NCBI RefSeq assembly: GCF_014694315.1
Contig: NZ_JAAOXD010000007.1
Coordinates: 497,021-561,020 of the forward strand
Direction of reading: 5' to 3'
Source: Arthrobacter ipis
GTDB taxonomy: Bacteria > Actinomycetota > Actinomycetes > Actinomycetales > Micrococcaceae
DNA length: 64,000 bases
In this document: positions 39,659-47,916 of the stretch, piece after piece
Layout: the number at the start of each line of letters is the position of its first letter
How positions within the stretch are numbered: position 1 is the first letter of the stretch
Program-made: the position numbers and the translations under genes
The notes under the pieces: model-generated
Told to the model about the DNA's origin: nothing
The model's input: the letters and a program-made list of their open reading frames with translations, nothing else
The model's database searches: none

Positions 39659-39715
39659 AAGCGCGAACGGACAGTTGCGGCCCCGCCGCGGGGGCTTAAG
39701 TGTCCGTTCGCGCTT
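39659..39715. repeat. Palindromic repeat, family C copy 2, overlapping the 3' end of rarD
   Basis: AAGCGCGAACGGACAGTT pairs with AAGTGTCCGTTCGCGCTT, the middle being GCGGCCCCGCCGCGGGGGC. The rarD stop (39696-39698) is inside, so the right arm encodes its last Arg-Glu-Ala-Arg-Thr-Asp-Thr. Shares GCGCGAAC.G.CAG with copy 1. Confidence 0.85.
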
Positions 39716-40778
39716 CCCTGCGAGCGAGGCGCTTGGCCGCCGAGCTCTTCCGCGTCGCCGCCAGCATGTCCACTGTGAGGACCAGCAGGGCGAGCCACAC
39801 GACGCCGAAGCCGATCCACCGGTCCAGCGTCATGGCCTCCCGGAACACCACCAGGGCGACGATGAACTGCAGCACCGGTGCGAAGTACTGCAGCAGCCCG
39901 ATGGTGGTCATGGGCAGCCGGCGCGCCGATGCGCCGAAGAACACCAGGGGAACGGCCGTGATGACGCCGGACGCCAGGAGCAGCCAAAAGTGCCCCGGTC
40001 CGTGGGTGGTCAAAGAAGCAGTGCCGCTTGCCGCGAGGAAAATCATGGTGGCCGCGGCCAGGGGAGCGAGGACGATGGTCTCCACGGTGAGGCTGGTGAC
40101 GGCGTCGGCACGCGGCCCCACCCGCTTCTTCACGAAGCCGTACAGGCCGAAGCTGACGGCCAGGGTCAGGGCTATCCACGGCAGTTTCCCGTAGGACACA
40201 GTCAGCACCCCGACGGCGATGAAACCGATTCCGACGGCGGCCCACTGCAGCGGCCGGAGCGTCTCCTTCAGGACGAAGACACCGAGGAGGACGGACACGA
40301 GCGGGTTGATGAAGTAGCCAAGGGAGGCCTCGACCGCCTGGCCGGTGGTGACACCGTACGTGTACGTCAGCCAGTTCACCGCGATGAGGCCGGCGGCAAG
40401 CGCCAACGTTCCGAGGATGGCGCGGTTCCGCAGGGCAGCGCCGAGGACGCGCCACGCCCTGGTCACCGTGATCAGGAGGGCACAGAAGATCAGGGACCAG
40501 ACCACCCGGTTGGCCACAATTTCCACGGCACCGGCGGGCTGCAGAACGAAGAAGTACAGCGGAAGCAGCCCCCACAGGCCGTAAGCGCCAATGCCGAACA
40601 GGATTCCCGGCGTCGTCTCCTTGTCCACCGCCTTGGGTGCGCCAGGCAAACCGGGTGCGCCGGGCGAACCGGGCGCCCCAGGCCTGCCGGAGGTCACGCC
40701 CGGAGGCGCGGCGCCGGGTGTTGGGGCAGTCGGAACAGCGGAGGAGACGAATCCGTCGGGGTTAGGCACAAGTCCCAT
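39696..40778 (-). CDS. rarD: RarD (EamA/DMT superfamily transporter)
   Basis: 360 residues, ATG 40778. Residues 1-55 are an added Pro/Gly-rich cytoplasmic region that contains collagen-like Gly-x-y triplets (GRPGAPGSPGAPGLPGAP). The RarD core follows with ten membrane segments: ILFGIGAYGLWGLLPLYFF, NRVVWSLIFCALLI, NWLTYTYGVTTGQAVEASLG, YFINPLVSVLLGVFVLKE, GFVKKRVGPRADAVTSLTVE, and RRLPMTTIGLLQYFAPVLQF. RarD is named from chloramphenicol sensitivity in Pseudomonas, but its substrate is unknown. The C-terminal residues come from a palindromic repeat. Confidence 0.9.
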   Translation of the reverse strand: MGLVPNPDGFVSSAVPTAPTPGAAPPGVTSGRPGAPGSPGAPGLPGAPKAVDKETTPGILFGIGAYGLWGLLPLYFFVLQPAGAVEIVANRVVWSLIFCALLITVTRAWRVLGAALRNRAILGTLALAAGLIAVNWLTYTYGVTTGQAVEASLGYFINPLVSVLLGVFVLKETLRPLQWAAVGIGFIAVGVLTVSYGKLPWIALTLAVSFGLYGFVKKRVGPRADAVTSLTVETIVLAPLAAATMIFLAASGTASLTTHGPGHFWLLLASGVITAVPLVFFGASARRLPMTTIGLLQYFAPVLQFIVALVVFREAMTLDRWIGFGVVWLALLVLTVDMLAATRKSSAAKRLARREARTDT

Positions 40779-40861
40779 AACACCATCCTAAGGAGCGGTA
40801 TTCCGCCTGATACCATCCAAAAGCTGCCTGCGGAAACGAATTAGTCAGTAGGCTTGCCATT

Positions 40862-40897
40862 ATGAGTACGACTCACCGCAGGGCGCCGGCCCGATGA
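40862..40897 (+). CDS. Putative leaderless micro-ORF coupled to topoisomerase
   Basis: An 11-codon frame, MSTTHRRAPAR, starts at ATG 40862, seven bases after TAGGCT (40849-40854), the spacing of a leaderless start. Its stop overlaps the next start as ATGA (40894-40897), which would couple translation of the topoisomerase to it. No homology can be expected at this length. Confidence 0.4.
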   Translation: MSTTHRRAPAR

Positions 40898-41892
40898 GGC
40901 TCCGCCACAGCAACGCCTCCGGTCATGGTTACCGCAGGGTGCGGGCTGGCACCGGGTTCAGTTACAGGGACCTGGACGGCTCCACGCTGCCGCCCGGTCC
41001 GGTCCGCGACCGGCTGGAAAGCATCGGCATTCCGCCCGCGTGGACGGACGTGTGGATAGCGCCCTTCGAGAACGGGCATATCCAGGCCACCGGACTGGAT
41101 GCCGTGGGCCGCCGGCAGTACATCTACCATCCGGAGTGGCGCGAACGGAAGGACCGCGTGAAATTCAACCGCGCCCTCCAGCTCGCCGAGTCGCTGCCCA
41201 CCGCCCGCCGGCTGGTCACCATGGATCTGAGGTCCGACGGCTTCACCCGCGAGCGCGTTTTGGCCGCGGCCTTCAGGCTGCTGGACAGCGGCTCCCTGCG
41301 GGTAGGGTCAGAGCGGTACACGAACGAGAACGGCAGCCATGGGCTCGCCACCCTGCTCTGCGCCCACGTCCGTGTCCGCAAGGAATGCCTGCACCTCACT
41401 TTCCCGGCCAAGAGCGGCAAAACCTGGGAGTCCCGCATCGATGACCCCGACCTGGCAACTCTGGCCCAGGCCCTCAAACGGCGCGGCGGCAACGCGCGGC
41501 TGCTGGCCTACAAGAACGGCAGGACGTGGCACCCGGTGACTAGCGCCGACATCAACGGCTACGTCAAGGAACGCACCGGCGACGACTTCACCGCAAAGGA
41601 TTTCCGCACCCTGCGCGGCACCGTCGCGGCCGCCGTCAGTCTGGCCAGGAGCGGCCCGCAGAAAACCGAGGGGAAACGGAAGCGTGCCATCAGCGTCGCC
41701 ATGATGGAGGCGGCAGCGGTGCTGGGCAACACGCCCTCGATCGCCCGCAAGAGCTACGTGGACCCCCGGCTGCTGGACCACTTCGCAGCCGGGGAGACCA
41801 TCGACCCGAAGCGCCTGGACTCGGCGGAGTCGGAACTGCGGGCACTGATGTACCGCGAAGGCGACGTGGTGGACCTGCGCAAGAGCGGCTGA
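40894..41892 (+). CDS. DNA topoisomerase type IB
   Basis: 332 residues, ATG 40894. The catalytic domain of bacterial type IB topoisomerase: RRQYIYHPEWRERKDRVKF, GSERYTNENGSHGLATLL, and the active-site cluster KDFRTLRGTVAAAVSLARS with Arg and Lys, ending with the nucleophile Tyr288 in KSYVDPR. The length is that of bacterial TopIB enzymes. It relaxes supercoils by nicking one strand through a 3'-phosphotyrosine. Divergent from rarD. Confidence 0.92.
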   Translation: MRLRHSNASGHGYRRVRAGTGFSYRDLDGSTLPPGPVRDRLESIGIPPAWTDVWIAPFENGHIQATGLDAVGRRQYIYHPEWRERKDRVKFNRALQLAESLPTARRLVTMDLRSDGFTRERVLAAAFRLLDSGSLRVGSERYTNENGSHGLATLLCAHVRVRKECLHLTFPAKSGKTWESRIDDPDLATLAQALKRRGGNARLLAYKNGRTWHPVTSADINGYVKERTGDDFTAKDFRTLRGTVAAAVSLARSGPQKTEGKRKRAISVAMMEAAAVLGNTPSIARKSYVDPRLLDHFAAGETIDPKRLDSAESELRALMYREGDVVDLRKSG

Positions 41893-42083
41893 CTGGCGCG
41901 GGGCGGGGCCGGCTGTGGGCCGGTCCGGCTGAGGCGGCGCTGGCCCTTGGCATGCGCACCGGGGAAGCCAGGCGTCACGCACCGCCGTGCGCCGTCACGG
42001 GTGGGCCGCCCGGCCGGGCGGACAATTAGAATTGAAAACTGCGCGCCGGTGGGGCGCGGTCTCCCGTTCCGGAAGGGCTTACG

Positions 42084-43529
42084 GTGTCCAACACAGCTGA
42101 ATCCACGGCCAAGCGCCCGCTCCGTGTCGCGATCGTCGGCGCCGGACCCGCAGGCGTCTATGCCGCGGACATCCTGACCAAGTCCAACGAGGTCAAGGAC
42201 GGCGACTTCGAGGTCAGCATCGACCTCTTCGAGGCCTACCCGGCACCCTACGGCCTGATCCGCTACGGCGTGGCCCCCGACCATCCGCGCATCAAGGGCA
42301 TCGTCAATGCCCTGCACAAAGTCCTGGACCGCGGAGACATCCGGTTCCTGGGAAACGTCACCTACGGCCGGGACCTGACGCTGCACGACTTCCGCGCCTT
42401 CTACGACGCCGTCATCTTCTCCACCGGCGCCATCAAGGATGCCGAAATGGACATCCCCGGCATCGACCTCGAAGGCTCCTTCGGAGCCGCCGACTTCGTG
42501 TCCTGGTACGACGGCCACCCCGACGTTCCGCGGGACTGGCCGCTGGATGCCAAGGAAATAGCCGTGATCGGCAACGGCAACGTGGCCCTGGACGTGGCCC
42601 GGATGCTCGTGAAGCACGCCGACGAACTGCTCGTCACTGAGATCCCGGACAACGTCTACCAGGGCCTGAAGAACTCGCCGGTCACCGACGTCCACGTCTT
42701 CGGCCGCCGCGGCCCCGCCCAGGTGAAGTTCACCCCGCTGGAGCTGCGCGAGCTCAGCCACGCCCGCGACGTCGACATTGTGCTGTACCCGGAGGACTTC
42801 GAATTCGACGAGGCCTCCGACGACGCGATCCGCAGCAACAACCAGACCAAGACCATGGTGAACACCATGACCAACTGGCTCGTCGAGGAGCACGCAGAGG
42901 CCGAGCAGCCGTCGTCGCGCCGCCTGCACCTGCACTTCCTGCACAGCCCGGTCGAGATCTATGGGAGCGACAGCGACGACGGCGGGTCCGGCAAGGTTGC
43001 CGGCATCAAGTTCGAGCGCATGCAGTTGGACGGCACCGGCAACGTCAAAGGCACAGGGGAGTTCATCGACTACCCGGTGCAGGCCGTGTACCGCGCCATC
43101 GGCTACCACGGCTCCGCGCTGGACGAATTGGAATACGACGCCAAGCGCGGGGTCATCCCCAACGAGGGCGGCCGCGTCCTGGACGCCGACGGGAACCCCG
43201 TCCCCGGCATCTACACCACCGGCTGGATCAAGCGCGGCCCGGTCGGCCTGATCGGGCACACGAAGGGCGACGCCCTGGAGACCATCGGCTTCCTCCTCGA
43301 GGACCGTCTCACCCTGCCGCCGGCGCAGAACCCGGACCCGCAGGCGATCATCGACCTGCTGGAGGAGCGCGGCATCGAGTACACCACGTGGGAAGGCTGG
43401 AACAAGCTGAACGCCCACGAGGCAGCCCTGGGCGCCTCGTGGACGGAAGCCGCCGCGTCGGACGGCGTCGTGCGCGAACGCGTCAAGGTGGTGCCGCGCG
43501 AGGAGATGATCCAGATCTCCCGCGCCTAG
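42084..43529 (+). CDS. fprA: Ferredoxin/adrenodoxin-NADP+ reductase, FprA type
   Basis: 481 residues from GTG 42084 after GGAAGGG. FAD site VGAGPAGVYAADIL near residue 20, then AYPAPYGLIRYGVAPDHPRI, and the NADP site VIGNGNVALDVARMLV with FGRRGPAQVKF, whose Arg-Arg pair prefers NADP. C-terminal TTGWIKRGPVGLIGHTKGDA is the FprA signature. It passes electrons between NADPH and ferredoxin in the cytoplasm. Single gene ended by a family B palindrome. Confidence 0.92.
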   Translation: MSNTAESTAKRPLRVAIVGAGPAGVYAADILTKSNEVKDGDFEVSIDLFEAYPAPYGLIRYGVAPDHPRIKGIVNALHKVLDRGDIRFLGNVTYGRDLTLHDFRAFYDAVIFSTGAIKDAEMDIPGIDLEGSFGAADFVSWYDGHPDVPRDWPLDAKEIAVIGNGNVALDVARMLVKHADELLVTEIPDNVYQGLKNSPVTDVHVFGRRGPAQVKFTPLELRELSHARDVDIVLYPEDFEFDEASDDAIRSNNQTKTMVNTMTNWLVEEHAEAEQPSSRRLHLHFLHSPVEIYGSDSDDGGSGKVAGIKFERMQLDGTGNVKGTGEFIDYPVQAVYRAIGYHGSALDELEYDAKRGVIPNEGGRVLDADGNPVPGIYTTGWIKRGPVGLIGHTKGDALETIGFLLEDRLTLPPAQNPDPQAIIDLLEERGIEYTTWEGWNKLNAHEAALGASWTEAAASDGVVRERVKVVPREEMIQISRA

Positions 43530-43530
43530 G

Positions 43531-43596
43531 CCCAACTGAGTAGCAGCACAGGGCGTTCCCAGCCCTGAGAACGCCATCTACTGCTACCCAGTTGGG
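43531..43596. repeat. Palindromic repeat, family B copy 3
   Basis: CCCAACTGAGTAGCAG and GGGCGTTCCCAG on the left face CTGAGAACGCC and CTGCTACCCAGTTGGG on the right. It starts two bases after the fprA stop. Other copies at 7291-7356 and 15356-15419. Confidence 0.85.
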
Positions 43597-43641
43597 TGGA
43601 CTAGACTGTCGCGGGCAAGCGTTTGGGCGAGTGGGAGTTCG

Positions 43642-45018
43642 ATGAAGAACCTGATCCAGCCGGCGGCACCCGGAACCGAGGATTCGGTTCTGTTGCAGCG
43701 CCGCGCCCTGGCCGGCCACGAGTTGCTGGACATCCACACGCAGGGCGACGCGTTCCCCGACGCCGAAGAAATTCCCGGGCTGCGCCGCCTGATCCGCGAA
43801 TCCTGGCAGCGGTCCGCCAGGCTGCGGGCCAACCCCGATCACCCCGAAGCCCCGCTGGCCATTGCCGCGGACGAGTTGGACGAATACCGCCGCCAGCACC
43901 CCCTTGCCGCCATCATGCCCGTCATCCAGAAGCTCCTCATCCGGCCCAGCCATGACAGCGGCCTGCTGGTTGCCGTCGGCGACGAAGTGGGCCGTCTCCT
44001 CTGGGTGGAAGGCGATCCCGGCGCCCGCAGCCGCGCCGAGGGCATGATGTTTGTTCCCGGCGCCGACTGGTCTGAGGCCACTGTGGGGACCAGCGCCCCC
44101 GGGACCGCCCTCGCTTTGGGCCGCGGCATCCAGATCTCCGGCGCCGAGCACTACAAACGTTCGGTCCACCCCTGGAGCTGCACTGCGGTGCCGTTCCAGG
44201 ACCCCGATTCCGGCGCGCTGCTGGGGGTCGTGGACATCACGGGCACCGAGGCGGCCGTCGCGCCGCACACGCTCTCCCTCGTGGAGGCCACCGTGGCGGC
44301 AGCCCAGGCCCAGTTGCGCGTGGAACGCCTGCAGCTCGCGGCCGCCCAGGAACGCGTTAAAGCACGACGGCGGCACCAGGGTTCCGGGGCAGCCGGCGGT
44401 TCTGCGCGGGAAAGCAGCCTGTACCGCAACAGCCTGCAGCTGCTGGGCCGCGACCAGGCCCTGCTCAGCATCGAGGGCCGCAGCGTGGTGCTGTCCGCCC
44501 GGCACAGCGAGATCCTGGCCCTGCTCAGCACCCGTCAGGACGGGCTCAGGGCCGAGGAACTGAGCGCCCTGTTGTACCCGGGGGACGGCTCCACGATCAC
44601 CCTGCGGGCCGAGATGGTGCGCCTCCGGAAGGTCCTGCAGCAACTCAACCCCGCCGCAGTGCCGGAATCGCGGCCGTACAGGCTGACGCTGGATCTCCTG
44701 CCGGACAGCAGCCAGGTGCTCACCTGCCTGCAGCGCGGCGCCCACCGGATTGCCCTCGACATCTACCGCGGCGCCGTGCTGCCCCGCTCGGAGGCGCCCG
44801 GCGTGGTCGAGCTCCGGAACCGGGTGTCCGCGCTGCTGCGCGAAGCAGTCCTGACGGACGGCAGCGCGGACTCCGTGCTCAAGTACGCGGAACTGCCGGA
44901 AGCGGCGGACGACGTCGACGTCCGCCGGGCCGCCCTGAAGCTCCTGCCGCCGCGCTCACCCAAGCGGGCCGCCGTCGTCGCCGATCTGGAGCGGCTGGAA
45001 GCGGAACTGCGCTCCTAA
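43642..45018 (+). CDS. GAF-domain transcriptional regulator (AcoR-like)
   Basis: 458 residues, ATG 43642 after GGGAGTT. N-terminal helical part (GLRRLIRESWQRSARLRANP), a GAF domain at about residues 85-230 (LAAIMPVIQKLLIRPSHDSG, GMMFVPGADWSEATVGTSAP, HYKRSVHPWSCTAVPFQDPD), and a C-terminal winged helix-like DNA-binding part (HSEILALLSTRQDGLRAEEL, TLRAEMVRLRKVLQQLNP). The GAF half is that of AcoR-type activators, but there is no AAA+ or sigma-54 domain. Actinobacterial proteins of this type sit upstream of acetaldehyde/alcohol dehydrogenases, as here, and are their likely activator. Confidence 0.85.
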   Translation: MKNLIQPAAPGTEDSVLLQRRALAGHELLDIHTQGDAFPDAEEIPGLRRLIRESWQRSARLRANPDHPEAPLAIAADELDEYRRQHPLAAIMPVIQKLLIRPSHDSGLLVAVGDEVGRLLWVEGDPGARSRAEGMMFVPGADWSEATVGTSAPGTALALGRGIQISGAEHYKRSVHPWSCTAVPFQDPDSGALLGVVDITGTEAAVAPHTLSLVEATVAAAQAQLRVERLQLAAAQERVKARRRHQGSGAAGGSARESSLYRNSLQLLGRDQALLSIEGRSVVLSARHSEILALLSTRQDGLRAEELSALLYPGDGSTITLRAEMVRLRKVLQQLNPAAVPESRPYRLTLDLLPDSSQVLTCLQRGAHRIALDIYRGAVLPRSEAPGVVELRNRVSALLREAVLTDGSADSVLKYAELPEAADDVDVRRAALKLLPPRSPKRAAVVADLERLEAELRS

Positions 45019-45037
45019 CGCGGCGCTTGTGGTTGGG

Positions 45038-45072
45038 CAGCTGATTTCGACAAGCTCAATCAGCGGAGCTGC
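45038..45072. repeat. Palindromic repeat, family E partial copy
   Basis: GATTTCGACAAGCTCAATCA is the same word as the arm at 2511-2560 (opposite orientation). GCAGCTGATT and AATCAGCGGAGCTGC let it fold alone. It lies between the regulator and exaC. Confidence 0.7.
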
Positions 45073-45136
45073 AACCCTGCTGCAACCTGGACGCTCCTAG
45101 GCTCGATGCATTGGCGATCACCATGACGTATCGCCA
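45069..45136 (+). promoter_or_regulatory. Candidate control region of exaC
   Basis: CTGCAACC occurs twice as direct repeats at 45069-45076 and 45080-45087, one helical turn (11 bp) apart. TAGGCT (45098-45103) is a -10 candidate, and the inverted repeat TGGCGAT-N11-ATCGCCA spans 45112-45136. Repeats placed just upstream of the -10 would suit an activator such as the GAF-domain regulator. Confidence 0.45.
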
Positions 45137-45163
45137 CCGTGTTGCACAGCAAAGGAGCTAGCA

Positions 45164-46687
45164 ATGACCGTTTACGCACAGCCCGGCACCGAAGGTTCGA
45201 AGGTCACGTTCCAGGACCGCTACGAGAACTGGATCGGCGGCGAATGGGTTGCACCCGTGAAGGGCCAGTACTTCGAGAACATCACGCCGGTCACCGGCAA
45301 ACCGTTCTGCGACGTGGCCCGCGGCACCGCCGAGGACATCGAACTCGCCCTCGACGCCGCGCACAAGGTGGCCCCCTCCTGGGGCAAGACGTCCGTTGCA
45401 GAGCGCGCGGCGATCCTGAACAAGATCGCTGACCGCATCGATGAGAACGTCGAACTGCTCGCCGTGGCCGAGACCTGGGACAACGGCAAGCCGGTCCGCG
45501 AGACCCTCAACGCGGACATTCCGCTCGCTGCCGACCACTTCCGCTACTTCGCCTCGGCCGTTCGCGCGCAGGAGGGCCGGCTGTCGCAGCTCGACGACGA
45601 CACCACGGCCTACCACTTCCACGAGCCGCTGGGCGTCGTCGGCCAGATCATCCCGTGGAACTTCCCCATCCTGATGGCGGTCTGGAAGCTCGCCCCGGCG
45701 CTCGCGGCGGGCAACGCCGTCGTCCTCAAGCCCGCGGAACAGACGCCGACGTCCATCCTGGTGCTGATGGAACTGATCGGCGACCTGCTGCCGGCCGGCG
45801 TGGTCAACGTGGTCAACGGTTTCGGAGTCGAGGCGGGCAAGCCGCTGGCGTCCAGCCCGCGGATCCGCAAGATCGCCTTTACCGGCGAGACAACGACCGG
45901 ACGCCTGATCAGCCAGTATGCTTCCAACAACCTGATCCCCGTGACGCTGGAACTCGGCGGCAAGAGCCCGAACATCTTCTTCAATGACGTCGCCGAATCC
46001 AACGACGCGTTCTACGACAAGGCGCTCGAGGGCTTCGCACTGTTCGCGTTCAACCAGGGCGAGGTCTGCACTTGCCCATCCCGGGCCCTGGTCCAGGAGG
46101 GCATCTACGACTCCTTCATGGCCGACGCCCTGGCACGGACCGAGAAGATCATCCAGGGCAACCCGCTGGATACCGAAACCCAGATCGGCGCACAGGCCTC
46201 CAACGACCAGCTTGAAAAGATCCTTTCCTACATCGACATCGGAAAGCAGGAGGGTGCCAAGGCCCTCACCGGCGGCGCCCGGGCCGAACTGCCCGGGGAC
46301 CTGGCCGGCGGCTACTACGTCCAGCCGACGATCTTCGAGGGCCACAACCGGATGCGCATCTTCCAGGAGGAGATCTTCGGTCCGGTGGTGTCCGTGACCC
46401 GCTTCAGCGACTACAACGACGCCATGGGCATCGCCAACGACACCCTCTACGGGCTCGGCGCCGGCGTCTGGTCCCGCAACGGCAACGTCGCATACCGGGC
46501 AGGCCGCGAGATCCAGGCTGGCCGCGTCTGGGTCAACAACTACCACGCCTACCCGGCCGGCGCCGCGTTCGGCGGCTACAAGTCCTCCGGCATCGGACGC
46601 GAGAACCACGCCATGATGCTGGACCACTACCAGCAGACCAAGAACCTGCTGGTCAGCTACAACGAAAACAAGCTCGGCTTCTTCTAA
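45164..46687 (+). CDS. exaC: NAD-dependent aldehyde (acetaldehyde) dehydrogenase, ExaC type
   Basis: 507 residues, ATG 45164 after AAAGGAGCTAG. Aldehyde dehydrogenase of the ExaC/AcoD group: VVGQIIPWNFPILMAVWKLA, base Glu263 (LELGGKSPN), nucleophile Cys302 in GEVCTCPSRA (the double-cysteine form is usual here), and FGGYKSSGIGRENHAMMLDH near the end. The group oxidises acetaldehyde and related short aldehydes and is typically induced by a GAF regulator. Downstream adhP and DUF779 fit an ethanol/alcohol oxidation role. Confidence 0.92.
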   Translation: MTVYAQPGTEGSKVTFQDRYENWIGGEWVAPVKGQYFENITPVTGKPFCDVARGTAEDIELALDAAHKVAPSWGKTSVAERAAILNKIADRIDENVELLAVAETWDNGKPVRETLNADIPLAADHFRYFASAVRAQEGRLSQLDDDTTAYHFHEPLGVVGQIIPWNFPILMAVWKLAPALAAGNAVVLKPAEQTPTSILVLMELIGDLLPAGVVNVVNGFGVEAGKPLASSPRIRKIAFTGETTTGRLISQYASNNLIPVTLELGGKSPNIFFNDVAESNDAFYDKALEGFALFAFNQGEVCTCPSRALVQEGIYDSFMADALARTEKIIQGNPLDTETQIGAQASNDQLEKILSYIDIGKQEGAKALTGGARAELPGDLAGGYYVQPTIFEGHNRMRIFQEEIFGPVVSVTRFSDYNDAMGIANDTLYGLGAGVWSRNGNVAYRAGREIQAGRVWVNNYHAYPAGAAFGGYKSSGIGRENHAMMLDHYQQTKNLLVSYNENKLGFF

Positions 46688-46737
46688 GCCCCTATTCTGC
46701 CGGGCGGCACCATCCCATCACTGCCGGCCGGCACTTC

Positions 46738-46772
46738 CGGGCGGGGACGGATCAGCTCCATCCGTCCCCGCC
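46738..46772. terminator. Hairpin between exaC and adhP
   Basis: GGGCGGGGACGGAT pairs with ATCCGTCCCCGCCC around CAGCTCC. The 14-bp GC stem suggests partial termination or processing between exaC and adhP. No U-run follows. Confidence 0.6.
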
Positions 46773-46893
46773 CGCACCATGCTTCCCGCCCGCACCGCGG
46801 CGGAGGACCCGCCCCTGGCCACCCATCAGGAAGGCAGCTACACCCGTCACGCACTACCCCAAACATCGCTTCAACGACGCAAGGATTTCGCCA

Positions 46894-47916
46894 ATGACGA
46901 CGACAATGCAAGCAGCCGTAGTATCCGAATTCGCCAAGGACCTCCAGATCCAAGACATCCCGGTCCCCACGCCCGGCCGCGGACAGGCGCTGGTCAAAGT
47001 GATCACCAGCGGTGTCTGCCACACCGACCTCCACGCCGCGGAAGGGGACTGGCCGGTCAAGCCGTCGCCGCCCTTCGTGCCCGGACACGAAGGCGTGGGC
47101 GAGGTGGTGGCCCTCGGTGAGGGCGTCACGGACCTCGCCGTCGGGGACCTCGTGGGCAACGCCTGGCTCTGGTCCGCCTGTGGCGACTGCCAATACTGCC
47201 GCACCGGCTGGGAAACCCTGTGTGAAGCCCAGCAGAACGCGGGCTACAGCGTGGACGGCTCCTTCGGCGAGTACATGCTGGTGGACAGCCGGTTTGCCGC
47301 CCGGATTCCGGCCGGTTCGGACCCCGTGGAGGTGGCCCCGGTGCTTTGCGCCGGCGTCACCGTCTACAAGGGACTGAAAATGACCGAGGCCAAGCCGGGT
47401 GAGTGGGTCACTATCTCCGGCATCGGCGGGCTGGGGCACATCGCCGTCCAGTACGCCGTGGCCATGGGCCTGCGCGTCGCCGCCGTCGACATCGCGGACG
47501 ACAAACTCGCCCTCGCCAAGAAGCACGGCGCCGAACTCAGCGTCAACGCGCTCCACGAGGATCCTGTGGAAGTCATCCAGCAGAAAACCGGAGGCTGCCA
47601 CGGAGTCCTCGTCACGGCGGTGCACCCGTCGGCCTTCGGGCAGGCCATCGGCATGGCCCGCCGCGGGGGCACCATCGTGTTCAACGGCCTGCCGCCGGGC
47701 GACTTCCCCGCACCGATCTTCGAGATTGTGCTCAAGGGCCTGACCGTCCGCGGCTCCATCGTGGGAACGAGGCAGGACCTGGAGGAGGCGCTGGACTTCT
47801 ACGCGCAGGGCAAGATTCACCCGACCGTCTCGACGCGGGAACTCTCGGAAGTCAACGCGGTGCTCGACGAGATGAAGCACGCGAAGATCGACGGCCGGGT
47901 GGTGCTGAGGTTCTGA
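46894..47916 (+). CDS. adhP: Zinc-dependent alcohol dehydrogenase, AdhP type
   Basis: 340 residues, ATG 46894 with CAAGGA upstream. Catalytic zinc: CHTDLHAAEGDWPV, GHEGVGEVV; structural zinc cysteines in ACGDCQYCRTGWETLC; NAD site SGIGGLGHIAVQYAVAMGL with Asp preference. The 340-residue length and RTGWETLCEAQQNAGYSVDG are typical of AdhP-like primary alcohol dehydrogenases (ethanol to acetaldehyde). ExaC upstream would remove the acetaldehyde. The stop overlaps the next start (TGATG). Confidence 0.93.
   Translation: MTTTMQAAVVSEFAKDLQIQDIPVPTPGRGQALVKVITSGVCHTDLHAAEGDWPVKPSPPFVPGHEGVGEVVALGEGVTDLAVGDLVGNAWLWSACGDCQYCRTGWETLCEAQQNAGYSVDGSFGEYMLVDSRFAARIPAGSDPVEVAPVLCAGVTVYKGLKMTEAKPGEWVTISGIGGLGHIAVQYAVAMGLRVAAVDIADDKLALAKKHGAELSVNALHEDPVEVIQQKTGGCHGVLVTAVHPSAFGQAIGMARRGGTIVFNGLPPGDFPAPIFEIVLKGLTVRGSIVGTRQDLEEALDFYAQGKIHPTVSTRELSEVNAVLDEMKHAKIDGRVVLRF

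Noticed and set aside
41754..43577. A 607-codon minus-strand open frame antisense to fprA
   Set aside because: Third-position GC of fprA creates it; the fprA frame has all FAD/NADP motifs while this frame has none, and its composition is mainly Gly/Val/Leu/Arg.
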